Positions 46,067 to 54,909 of a stretch of DNA of 64,000 bases are shown one piece after another. The notes under the pieces were generated by a model. The model was not told where the DNA came from, did no database searches, and saw only the letters and a program-made list of their open reading frames with translations. The position numbers were made by a program, and so were the translations under genes. The first letter of the stretch is position 1, and each line of letters opens with the position of its first letter. This stretch comes from Clostridia bacterium (GTDB lineage: Bacteria; Bacillota; Clostridia; UMGS1883), in assembly GCA_017472685.1 (NCBI GenBank), contig JAFUOO010000017.1:35721-99720 (forward strand). Reading direction: 5' to 3'.

Positions 46067-47980
46067 TTGGATATTATTCGTGTTACAGACAAAAAAGGTG
46101 CAGAAATTGAAAACGGTATATTCGGACTGTTTTTTGAAGATATAAACTATGCCGCAGACGGTGGCATAATGGCAGAAATGATTGAAAACTATTCCTTTGA
46201 ATTTTTCAACGATTTACCTCAGTTTGATTACGGCTGGACGGTTGTTGGCAACGCAGAATTTTTGGTTGAAAACGAAAAGTCCATGAACAAAAACAACACA
46301 CACTATGCCCATATAAAAACAAGTGCACCCATGCAAGGTGTAAAAAATAAATGCTACGACGGCATCTTCGCAAGGAAAGGCGACAAGTTCAATGTGAGCC
46401 TTTATGCACAAACAGATTACAATATTGTTTTTTCGATAGGAAATGATTGTGTTACCCTCAAAAAAACCGAAAAAAAGGGTGAATGGGTGAAATATACGGG
46501 TGTGCTTATTCTGAGTGAAAATGCTACCTGCGAAGAAGCAAAAATACTTCTTGAAAGCCCGGGTGAAGCCCTTATCGACATGGTGTCTTTAATTAAGAGC
46601 GATGCTGCTTTAGGTCTTTTCAGAAAAGATATTGTAGATGCTTTAGCTTTGATGAAGCCTACATTTCTACGCTTCCCCGGTGGCTGCGCCGTTGAAGGCG
46701 GACGAGATTTGTCTACAGCGTATCGCTGGAAAGAAACAGTTGGTGCCATTGAGGAGCGAAAGCTCAACAAAAGCCGTTGGCAGAACGGAGCTGCAAAGTT
46801 CTATTGCCAAAGCTTTAACCTTGGTTTTTATGAATATTTCCTTTTGTGTGAATATCTTGGTGCAAAAGCTCTTCCTGTTGTGAATGTGGGTCTTGCCTGC
46901 ATGGTGAATGAAAACCCCGAGGGTGTGCCGGTTTATAAGGATGCTGCTAAAAACTACAAAAATGCAACAGAAGATGATTTGACAGCCGAATTTATGGAAT
47001 ATATAAACGATATGCTGGATTTAGTGGATTTTGCTAACAGTGCTGACTTTGAAAATAACTATTATGCTCGCTTAAGGCGCAGCATGGGGCATGAAAAGCC
47101 CTTTGGCTTAGAATTTATCGGCATAGGTAACGAGCAGTGGGAGCGAGGCGGAAGCCTTTGGCATGACCGCTATTTCTGGGCAGAGCACTTTTTGCACAAA
47201 AAGGACAAAAGAGTGAAGCTCATATCTTCTGCGGCATGGTTTCATACAGGACACGAGTATCATACGAACGAGTATAATTTCAATCGGGAAATGCTCAAGC
47301 TAAATCCTGCTTTTACATACGCTTTGGATGAGCATTACTACGAAACGCCTGATTGGTTTTATGAAAATATTGACTATTACGATAAATACCAAAGAGACGT
47401 AAAGGTGTTTTTAGGCGAAGTGTCTGCAAGATGGGACAAAGTGCCCGGAGATTACACCATATGCACACTTGAAAACGCCCTGGCAGAGGCTGCATATTTT
47501 ACAATGGTTGAGAGGAATTCAGATATTGTTAAAATGGTCAGCGCGGCACCGCTTTTGTGCCGTGTGGGCGGAACAAAGTACAGCCAGTGGTCTCCCAATA
47601 TGATATGGTTTGACGCAGAGAGCGTTTTTCTCACACCAAGCTATTATGTTCAACTTATGTATGCTCGGAATTCGGGCTGCTGTAACCTTGTAACAGAGGT
47701 GACGGGCGAAAAGCTTTATGCTAATGCCATAATGGACAAAAACGGGGATATAATTATAAAAATCGTAAATGCAACAGGCGAAAAGAGAAACGTCATGCTG
47801 GATATTGACAATTGTGGAAGCGAGGTTGCTGTTACAACACTGTGTGGTGAAAAAACGGGGTATAACAGCATTGAAAGTCCGCAGAATGTAGCCCCTGTTA
47901 TAACGGAAGAGCGATTTGAAAACGAGCGGCTACTGCAGCCTTACAGCTTTACGGTTTTAAGAATTAAAGGAGAAAAATAA
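46067..47980 (+). CDS. Alpha-L-arabinofuranosidase (GH51-type)
   Basis: A 637-residue glycoside hydrolase with a TIM-barrel core and C-terminal beta domain, no signal peptide. GIFGLFFEDINYAADGG opens the protein. FLRFPGGCAVEGG is near residue 201, the acid/base Glu lies in IGIGNEQWERGG near 356 and the nucleophile Glu in FLGEVSARWD near 451. Enzymes of this type release arabinose from arabinan or arabinoxylan fragments in the cytoplasm. TTG at 46067 is the likely start (GGGAGGGG 6 nt upstream); an ATG at 46046 has a poor site. The lyase-like gene starts 1 bp after its stop. Confidence 0.88.
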   Translation: MDIIRVTDKKGAEIENGIFGLFFEDINYAADGGIMAEMIENYSFEFFNDLPQFDYGWTVVGNAEFLVENEKSMNKNNTHYAHIKTSAPMQGVKNKCYDGIFARKGDKFNVSLYAQTDYNIVFSIGNDCVTLKKTEKKGEWVKYTGVLILSENATCEEAKILLESPGEALIDMVSLIKSDAALGLFRKDIVDALALMKPTFLRFPGGCAVEGGRDLSTAYRWKETVGAIEERKLNKSRWQNGAAKFYCQSFNLGFYEYFLLCEYLGAKALPVVNVGLACMVNENPEGVPVYKDAAKNYKNATEDDLTAEFMEYINDMLDLVDFANSADFENNYYARLRRSMGHEKPFGLEFIGIGNEQWERGGSLWHDRYFWAEHFLHKKDKRVKLISSAAWFHTGHEYHTNEYNFNREMLKLNPAFTYALDEHYYETPDWFYENIDYYDKYQRDVKVFLGEVSARWDKVPGDYTICTLENALAEAAYFTMVERNSDIVKMVSAAPLLCRVGGTKYSQWSPNMIWFDAESVFLTPSYYVQLMYARNSGCCNLVTEVTGEKLYANAIMDKNGDIIIKIVNATGEKRNVMLDIDNCGSEVAVTTLCGEKTGYNSIESPQNVAPVITEERFENERLLQPYSFTVLRIKGEK

Positions 47981-47981
47981 A

Positions 47982-50900
47982 ATGAAAAAGTTTGTATCGT
48001 TATTATTAGCAATAATTATGCTTTTGCCCGCAATGCCTGTAATAGCAGAAGAAAAGGCAGCTTTGCATATTGATTTTGAAAATGAAGTTCCATACACTAC
48101 TGCAGGCAGCCTTACATATGAAAAGGGCGTTGTGGGTAACTGTGCTGTTTTTGACGGGGCAAGCTACATCACTTTGCCAGATGATTTAACAAAGGGCATT
48201 GAAGATTTTACCCTAAGCTGCTGGGTGCGTTTTGATGCTATCACGCCTAACGTATGGCAGAGGGTTTTTGACCTCGGCAATGAAGAGGGGAGCAATCTTT
48301 TCCTTGGCACATGGCAGTGGCAGGGCAGTAACAACGTGCGCGCAGGCGTATTGGGTGCTCAAATGACAAGCTTTGGGGTGTATTCCTTGGGCGAATGGGT
48401 GCATTATGCCGCAGTGCAGTCTACTGACAGCTTAAAGCTTTACATTAACGGACGCGAGGTGGCATCCGGAGTATGCGAAACAAGGCTCAAGGATGCCGTT
48501 TGCACACAGAATTACATTGGCTACTATAACAAAAACACCGAGCCCACGGAAGGCTTTAAGGGTGCTGTGGACGAGTTCATTTTTGCACCCTATGCAATGA
48601 GTGGGGATGTAATAAACGAAATGGCATTTGTTGGTCTTAACGACGAAAAGAAGGTTGAAAGCTTAGAGGCAAGAGTATACCTCAGGAAAACAAACAATGC
48701 TTTTGAATATTTCACCTTTGACGACGGTAATTCCTCCGTTACGTGGAAATCGTCAAGACCCGAATTACTGACAGTTGATGGCATAGAAAGTGACAGTAAA
48801 GAGCTTTGCGATGTTACCCTTACAGCAGTTATAAAGTCAGGCACAGTAACTAAAGAAATAAATTTTGAGTACGTTGTGGGTGAGTTTGACGGAAAGCTCG
48901 ATTTTAAAGAAACCACCCTTGAAAAAATAGAAATCGATAAAATACGGAAAACAAGCATAGCACTTGACACAAGCAAGATCTACTTCTTAAAATCCAACGG
49001 AAAATACCTCTCCGAGATTGACGGCAAGCTTGTTATGAACACTAAAGGCAACGAAAACTCTCTCTGGAGGTTTGCAAAGGCTCCCAAAACTAACAACACC
49101 TATGCAATTTTTAACGTAAAGAGCGGTAGCTGCTTTGATGTTGAAAATTTCGGCGTGGAAAAGGGCAGCCGTATTATCATGTATGCAGGCGGCAAAAACA
49201 TGAACCAGCTCTGGTACGTAACGGCTGACGGTGGAATAATCGGCTATCAGTCAGAATGGTTTTTGGGTGATGATTTTACCCTGCACGGGCTTGACAGTTA
49301 CACGAAATGGGACATTGAAGAAACCGAAAACACCCTCGTGCAGACAGGTGTAGTTTATGAAGAGCCCATCAGCAAGTACATGGCATTGGAAGACGGCGGC
49401 TATTACGCCTTCAAGGCAAAGAAGGGCTACCTTGCGGCAGATGAAGATGGAATTTATTTTGCACGTAACTCCTACGCGCATAACGCACAGTGGCTAGTGC
49501 GCCATATTGAGGGCGATTTTTACACCGTTGTAAACCGTGTCACAGGCAAAAACCTTAACATTGCAGGTAACAGCACACAGAAGGGCGCAAGCGTCATTCA
49601 GTGGGCAGGGGCTGCAGGTAACAACGAGCAGTTCAATTTTGAAAGCACAAGTGAGGGCGTTCTCATTTCGGGCAAGGACAACAAAAACTACCTGTGCTAC
49701 AACAAGAGCCTTATTATGGATGGCGAATTTTACTGGAGCGTTGTAAAATGCGGCAAAGCAGAGATTGTGGAGTACACTCAGCCTGCCTATGATGCAAGTG
49801 AATATCTTACAGAATACATTCCGCCAGTTATTGAAGAGGTGAGTGAGGAAGGCTTTGTGCATCCGGGTATTCTTATTACAAAGGCTGACATTATAAGAAT
49901 GCAGAAAATGGTACGTGAGGGTGCTGAGCCTTGGAAAACAAGCTTTGCCCTTCTTGCAGCCGACGGCTTTTCAAGCAAAACGGTGCGTATTTATGCCTAC
50001 GACTCAAACGCCGACACCACAGCGTTAAAGAGCGAGGCACGCCTTAAAAATATGCGAATGGATGCCCGCAGCGTGGTAAACCAGGCGCTTATGTACACTA
50101 TAACAGGTGACGAGGTTTACAGACAGAACGCAATGACAATCCTCCGTATGTGGTCAGAGCTGCGGGATGTTTACACCACACTTGGCTCAGATAGAATTGA
50201 CCACGGCGAAATTGCCTTTAAAATGGCATTTGCCGCAGAGCTTATGAAGTATACTGACTGCGAAAGTGAAGATTTAAAGTGGACGATTGATGACAATGAA
50301 AAGTTTGTTGGCATGCTTGAAACCACACAAGGCAAGCATGATTCCTGGTGGTATTGGATGAATCAGCACGGCATATGCAACCTTGGCACATTGGCTAATG
50401 CAATTTTCCGTAACGACATGGATTTATACAAGCAGGGCGTTGAAAGAACAACCGTGAATAAGCAGGGCGGCGGAAGTATTGACTACACCCGTGGCTCAGG
50501 CGGCTCCATTACCCAGATTTTCCGTATCGTTGACTTTGACGCACTTAACGGCGACAGCATTGAGCCCACATTGGTGCATAGCGAAATGGGTCGTGACCAG
50601 GGGCATGCATATGGCTGCCTGGCGGCGCTGAGCCTTTGTGCACAGCTGATTGACACACAGAACACCTTGGTTGACCCCGTTACGGGCGAATGGTCGGAGG
50701 ATACCAATGCAGTAAATGTGTTCAAGTTTGCTGACGAAAGGCTCCTGCAGGCGGCAAGCTATATTGGCAAGTACAATCTTGGCTACGATGTTCTGCACCC
50801 CACAATTGACATCGGCGGCTACTATACCGACATTAACGATACAAACCGCGGTAATATGTATGTGGCTTTCGGTATTTTGTATAACTATTACAAGTACGAA

Positions 50901-51431
50901 GAAAAAGCGGATATGGACAGCGAAAAGCTCCGATATCTTAAAGAGGCGCATGAATATCACTACCCCGAGGGCGGTATAAACGACTTTTACATCGGCTATT
51001 CCGACCTGCTCTTCACACCTGAGGATGCAAAGGTTGATGTAACAGCATTTGAGCGGGTGGGAGAGAGCGCAACGGTATGGCAGGCTGAAAACTACACTGC
51101 GCTGAACTTCGGCAAGGCAGAAGCGACCGATGACTATGTAGCTCTTTCGGGCAATACACAAATTGCCTTGACAAACGGCTACTACCCTCCGGGAGGTAAA
51201 AGTAAGGTTATATTAAAGGTTAAAACAGAAGACGAAGTAAAGGTAACCGTGCAGAACGAGCACACCGTATATGCGCCCATTGTAACTGGCATCATTCCCG
51301 ACACAAATGCCGAGTGGCAGGAAATTGTGTTTGAAATTGAGCCCGAGGGCGTTCTCAGACAGAGAATATTCTTCCTTACATTCTACAGTGAGGGTGAAAT
51401 CGAAGTTGACTACATGAGATTTGTTGACTAA
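47982..51431 (+). CDS. Secreted multidomain lyase-like protein (LamG, ricin-type, alginate-lyase-like)
   Basis: An 1149-residue exported protein. The signal peptide (MKKFVSLLLAIIMLLPAMPVIA) is followed by a LamG/concanavalin-like domain (25-215; LHIDFENE ... GAVDEFIFAPYAMS). A linker with a DUF-like beta module leads to ricin-B-type repeats (about 330-600; RIIMYAGGKNMNQLWYV, ASVIQWAGAAGNNEQF). An alginate-lyase-family helical catalytic domain (about 625-990; HPGILITKADIIRMQ, NQHGICNLGT, HSEMGRDQGHAYG) and a carbohydrate-binding-like C-terminal domain follow. The substrate is not shown. Operon with the GH51 gene suggests a complex plant or animal glycan. Confidence 0.82.
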   Translation: MKKFVSLLLAIIMLLPAMPVIAEEKAALHIDFENEVPYTTAGSLTYEKGVVGNCAVFDGASYITLPDDLTKGIEDFTLSCWVRFDAITPNVWQRVFDLGNEEGSNLFLGTWQWQGSNNVRAGVLGAQMTSFGVYSLGEWVHYAAVQSTDSLKLYINGREVASGVCETRLKDAVCTQNYIGYYNKNTEPTEGFKGAVDEFIFAPYAMSGDVINEMAFVGLNDEKKVESLEARVYLRKTNNAFEYFTFDDGNSSVTWKSSRPELLTVDGIESDSKELCDVTLTAVIKSGTVTKEINFEYVVGEFDGKLDFKETTLEKIEIDKIRKTSIALDTSKIYFLKSNGKYLSEIDGKLVMNTKGNENSLWRFAKAPKTNNTYAIFNVKSGSCFDVENFGVEKGSRIIMYAGGKNMNQLWYVTADGGIIGYQSEWFLGDDFTLHGLDSYTKWDIEETENTLVQTGVVYEEPISKYMALEDGGYYAFKAKKGYLAADEDGIYFARNSYAHNAQWLVRHIEGDFYTVVNRVTGKNLNIAGNSTQKGASVIQWAGAAGNNEQFNFESTSEGVLISGKDNKNYLCYNKSLIMDGEFYWSVVKCGKAEIVEYTQPAYDASEYLTEYIPPVIEEVSEEGFVHPGILITKADIIRMQKMVREGAEPWKTSFALLAADGFSSKTVRIYAYDSNADTTALKSEARLKNMRMDARSVVNQALMYTITGDEVYRQNAMTILRMWSELRDVYTTLGSDRIDHGEIAFKMAFAAELMKYTDCESEDLKWTIDDNEKFVGMLETTQGKHDSWWYWMNQHGICNLGTLANAIFRNDMDLYKQGVERTTVNKQGGGSIDYTRGSGGSITQIFRIVDFDALNGDSIEPTLVHSEMGRDQGHAYGCLAALSLCAQLIDTQNTLVDPVTGEWSEDTNAVNVFKFADERLLQAASYIGKYNLGYDVLHPTIDIGGYYTDINDTNRGNMYVAFGILYNYYKYEEKADMDSEKLRYLKEAHEYHYPEGGINDFYIGYSDLLFTPEDAKVDVTAFERVGESATVWQAENYTALNFGKAEATDDYVALSGNTQIALTNGYYPPGGKSKVILKVKTEDEVKVTVQNEHTVYAPIVTGIIPDTNAEWQEIVFEIEPEGVLRQRIFFLTFYSEGEIEVDYMRFVD

Positions 51432-51459
51432 AAAAAGAGGCTTTTGCCTCTTTTTTTAG
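51430..51459 (+). terminator. Intrinsic terminator after the lyase-like gene
   Basis: Stem AAAAAAAGAGGC/GCCTCTTTTTTT with a small T-rich loop. Confidence 0.92.
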
Positions 51460-51469
51460 TTTCTAACTA

Positions 51470-51498
51470 TTGACAAGCGTATAAATACATGATATATT
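51470..51498 (+). promoter_or_regulatory. Promoter of the GntR-ABC operon
   Basis: TTGACA (51470-51475), 17-bp spacer, TATATT (51493-51498). Confidence 0.85.
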
Positions 51499-51525
51499 AA
51501 CTGTGTTAGTACAAGTAATACAGTT
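51499..51525 (+). promoter_or_regulatory. Putative GntR (YtrA-type) operator
   Basis: Imperfect palindrome: AACTGTGTTAGTAC on the left, AAGTAATACAGTT on the right. It begins right after the -10 box and covers the transcription start, a classic position for autorepression by the regulator encoded next. Confidence 0.6.
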
Positions 51526-51540
51526 GAAAGGAGGAACATT

Positions 51541-51915
51541 ATGATACACTTAGACTACAAAAGCGGCAAAAGCATACACGAGCAGATTTATGATAATATA
51601 AAGAGCCTTATCATAAGCGGCATATTTAAGGAAGACGACAAGCTTCCGTCTGTTCGTGAGCTGTCCATATCCTTAACGGTTAACCCCAATACCGTGCAAA
51701 AGGCATACAAGGAGCTTGAAAACGACGGGTTTATATACTCGTTGAAGGCTAAGGGAAATTTTGTTGCCCGTTATGAAAAGGCGGATGGCGCAAAAGTGGA
51801 AAAGCTTTTGGAAGATTTGAGAAGCACTCTTTCCGAGCTTAAGTTTTCGGGCGTGGAGGAGAGTAGGATTGTTTCGACTGTGAAAGAAATTTACAAGGAG
51901 GAAAAGCATGATTAA
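51541..51915 (+). CDS. GntR-family regulator, YtrA subfamily
   Basis: A 124-residue protein: a winged-helix DNA-binding domain (residues 8-76; SIHEQIYDNIKSLIISG and LPSVRELSISLTVNPNTVQKAYKELENDGFIYS) plus a short helical C-terminal arm for dimerisation. It is too short for a ligand-binding domain, as in YtrA. YtrA-type regulators repress ABC-transporter operons and are relieved by cell-wall-active compounds or membrane stress in Bacillus. SD GAAAGGAGG precedes the ATG, and the ATPase gene overlaps its end by 8 bp. Confidence 0.93.
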   Translation: MIHLDYKSGKSIHEQIYDNIKSLIISGIFKEDDKLPSVRELSISLTVNPNTVQKAYKELENDGFIYSLKAKGNFVARYEKADGAKVEKLLEDLRSTLSELKFSGVEESRIVSTVKEIYKEEKHD

Positions 51916-52804
51916 GGTAGATAAAGTTGTAAAGCATTTTGAAAATTTTAAAGTGCTTGATGAGATAACATTGAATGTGCCCAAGGGGGCAATATACGGC
52001 CTGGTAGGTCCCAACGGCGCAGGTAAAACCACAATTATTAACCACATAGCAGGTGCATACCGCCAGGAGAGCGGCACAATTACCGTTGGCGGTGAAGAGG
52101 TGTACGAAAACCCCTCCGTTAAGGAAAAGGTATTATTCATTGCTGACGATTGGTTTTTCTACAACACCTTTACAATAAAGCAGATGGCAAAGCTCTACGA
52201 GGATATGTATCCCACCTTCAGCCGCGAACGCTACGAAAAAATCAAGGGCGTTTTCAATATTGACGAAAAAAGGCAGATAAGAAAGCTTTCCAAGGGCATG
52301 AAAAAGCAGGTGGCATTCTGGCTGTGCCTTTCCTGTATGCCCGAGGTATTAATCCTTGACGAGCCTTTGGACGGGCTTGACCCCGTTATGCGTAAGCAGG
52401 TTTTAAGCTTAGTTATTGCAGATGTTGCAGACAGGGAAATGACAGTTTTAGTATCGAGCCACAACCTTCGCGAGCTGGAGGACATCTGTGACTACGTGGG
52501 CATCATTCACGAGGGCAGAATGATACTTGAAAAGCCCCTTGATGACATAAAGGGCAGTGTACATAAGTATCAGGTGGTGTTTTCTGATACAGTGCCCGAA
52601 AACCTTGAAGAAAGCGAAAACGTGCTTCACGTTTCAAACACAGGCAGCGTTTATAACATCATTATGAAGGGCAGCGACTTTGAATGTGACAACATCTTAA
52701 AGCGCTTTGCACCCAGGGTGTGCGACAGAATAAGTCTTACCCTTGAAGAAGTTTTCATTTACGAGTTAGGAGGCCTGGGCTATGACTGCGAGAGCATTCT
52801 TTGA
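51908..52804 (+). CDS. ABC transporter ATP-binding protein
   Basis: A 298-residue ATPase. Walker A GPNGAGKTT is near residue 37, signature LSKGMKKQ near 136 and Walker B LILDEPLDGLDP near 153. The H-loop (SSHNLRELED) is near 186 and a C-terminal extension follows. It resembles the YtrB/BcrA-type ATPases. It overlaps both GntR (8 bp) and permease 1 (23 bp), so the operon is tightly coupled. The transported compound is unknown; GntR-YtrA context suggests a stress or antibiotic-response exporter or sensor. Confidence 0.92.
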   Translation: MIKVDKVVKHFENFKVLDEITLNVPKGAIYGLVGPNGAGKTTIINHIAGAYRQESGTITVGGEEVYENPSVKEKVLFIADDWFFYNTFTIKQMAKLYEDMYPTFSRERYEKIKGVFNIDEKRQIRKLSKGMKKQVAFWLCLSCMPEVLILDEPLDGLDPVMRKQVLSLVIADVADREMTVLVSSHNLRELEDICDYVGIIHEGRMILEKPLDDIKGSVHKYQVVFSDTVPENLEESENVLHVSNTGSVYNIIMKGSDFECDNILKRFAPRVCDRISLTLEEVFIYELGGLGYDCESIL

Positions 52805-54881
52805 TAAAGGCATTTACAAGTCAACTCTTAAAAGGTTTGCCCTTGGCTCGGTTTTGTACTTTATAATGCTGTTTTTATGCACGGGCATGATGGTACTTCT
52901 GGCGTATGAGCCCTGGGAGAGGCTGGATGTGCATCGATATTACTACGTCATAGAAGAGCTTACATACCCTGCCATGTGCATGGCATTTGTTGTGCCCACT
53001 GTGGTGGCACTTCTTTGCTACAGGTTTGTTCACTCGAAAAAAACATCAGTTTTTGTGCATTCACTGCCTGTTACAAAAACCGCAAACTATATTTCGACCC
53101 TTGCAGGTGCCTTCACACTTATGGCTTTACCTGTAATATTAAATGGCATCATGCTTTCGTGCTTATCAGCCTTTGGTGGGTACGGTTATCTTTTCAGCGT
53201 GGCAAACTGTTTTGTGTGGACACTTTTTAACCTGCTTACACTCTTTATAATGTTTTCAATTTCAACCTTTGCGGCAATGTGCACAGGCAACAGCTTTGCA
53301 CTTGTTGCGATAAATGCAATACTCATTTTTGCACCGCTTCTTATTGCAAGCATTACAGAAACAATACTTTTAGAGTTTTTGTACGGCTATTCCTACGAGC
53401 GTAATTTATTGCAATTTGCAAGCGATATTAACCCTGCGGTTTTCATCACAAGTTTGGCAGACAACATTGTGTCGGACAACGCTGTTGACTTTGTTGGCAT
53501 GGTATGTTTTATTATTCTTGCAGTAGTTTTGTATGTTCTGGCATATTTTGTATACAAGCTCAGACGCATAGAAACAAGCGAAGATGTTGCAGGCTTTAAA
53601 GCTTTAAACCCAATATTCAAGTATTTTGTAACCTTTGTGGGCACAATAGCAATATTTGCACTTTTCACAATGTTTTTGCCCGACAAGAGCCTGCTCTTTA
53701 CGTTTATTGTAATTCTGGCAAGCGTTATTTTCTATTTCGGCAGCGAAATGCTTCTTAAAAAGACTATTAAGGTGTGGAATAGCTACAAAGGCTATCTTGC
53801 CTTCGGCGGAGCGTTTACGGCGTTCATTCTGTTTTTAGGCTTAACAAGCGTATTCGGCTACGAAACCTATGTGCCCGATATTGAAGATATTGAAGAGGCT
53901 GCTATCTATAACTATTATTACCAGGACGAAGAGCCCTTTACAAATAACGAAGAGCTTAACCGCTATATAATTGAGGTACATCGCAATTTGGTTAACAAGG
54001 AAAACCGCCCCATTTTAAACCACGATGAATATCACGACACAAGGCTTCACATTACATATAAGCTCAAAAACGGCAAAACCGTAACAAGGCGCTACGGCAT
54101 AGCGCACATTGACAACAGCGCTATCATGACCGAGGTGTATAAGTATCAGGCATACAAAGAGGCGTGCTTAGCTGTTTTCGACAGCAACATCAAAGAGGTA
54201 ACCTCCATTATAATTGGCGGCTCCGAGGTTTATGAAAAGCCCGAGGTTTTAGCTGAGCTTTTTGAATGCATTAAAGAAGATACGCTCAATCTCAGCTATG
54301 ATGAAATCAGAGGTGGAGGAGGCGGCCACTGCAATATCAGCTTTGTTCCTTATAAAATGCCCGACTACAGAGGCCCCGTTGTGACAATGTCTGCCGACAA
54401 TTTCGAAAACCTGGAATATATAGACACAATAAGCATTAGTATTTCCAAATATTACACAAACACCCTCAACTGGCTGGACAACAACGGCTACGAAAATATA
54501 AGAGTTGGGCTTTTCTATGCCCTTTATAACGGTGACTACGAAACAATTAAGCTTGGAGACATGACAGACGTGAGGTTTACATACCACAGCGGTGCTGACA
54601 CCATTGAGCGCATCGTTGAAGACGAAAAAGACATCGAAGCCCTTAAAGACATTTTCAACGGCTATTACGATAGCTCAGAATACGATGGCTCCTTCTATGT
54701 TTTTGATGAAGACGTTTCCGTAACCTTTAACAACAACGAAATGTGGTTTTGTCCTGAAATTAACGGCTACGACTCTTTTCTGTTGAAGGACACAGGCAAG
54801 TGCATTTCAATAACCGACAAGGAGATGGAAGAGTTCAAAGCCATTGCAGAAAAGTACGGCATGGTTTTACCGATAGAGTAA
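52782..54881 (+). CDS. ABC transporter permease 1 with C-terminal soluble domain
   Basis: A 699-residue membrane protein. It opens with FFDKGIYKSTLKRFALGSVLYF and has about eight membrane helices in residues 20-370 (FVHSKKTSVFVHSLPVTKTANYIS lies between helices). A soluble region of about 330 residues follows. Its last 100 residues (about 595-699; GADTIERIVEDEKDIEALKDIF, VSVTFNNNEMWF, AEKYGMVLPIE) match the separate protein at 56845-57258. The ATG follows TTAGGAGG inside the ATPase gene. It is a paralogue of permease 2. Confidence 0.85.
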   Translation: MTARAFFDKGIYKSTLKRFALGSVLYFIMLFLCTGMMVLLAYEPWERLDVHRYYYVIEELTYPAMCMAFVVPTVVALLCYRFVHSKKTSVFVHSLPVTKTANYISTLAGAFTLMALPVILNGIMLSCLSAFGGYGYLFSVANCFVWTLFNLLTLFIMFSISTFAAMCTGNSFALVAINAILIFAPLLIASITETILLEFLYGYSYERNLLQFASDINPAVFITSLADNIVSDNAVDFVGMVCFIILAVVLYVLAYFVYKLRRIETSEDVAGFKALNPIFKYFVTFVGTIAIFALFTMFLPDKSLLFTFIVILASVIFYFGSEMLLKKTIKVWNSYKGYLAFGGAFTAFILFLGLTSVFGYETYVPDIEDIEEAAIYNYYYQDEEPFTNNEELNRYIIEVHRNLVNKENRPILNHDEYHDTRLHITYKLKNGKTVTRRYGIAHIDNSAIMTEVYKYQAYKEACLAVFDSNIKEVTSIIIGGSEVYEKPEVLAELFECIKEDTLNLSYDEIRGGGGGHCNISFVPYKMPDYRGPVVTMSADNFENLEYIDTISISISKYYTNTLNWLDNNGYENIRVGLFYALYNGDYETIKLGDMTDVRFTYHSGADTIERIVEDEKDIEALKDIFNGYYDSSEYDGSFYVFDEDVSVTFNNNEMWFCPEINGYDSFLLKDTGKCISITDKEMEEFKAIAEKYGMVLPIE

Positions 54882-54909
54882 ACCCCCATTGCACTTAAGG
54901 AGGTGCATT

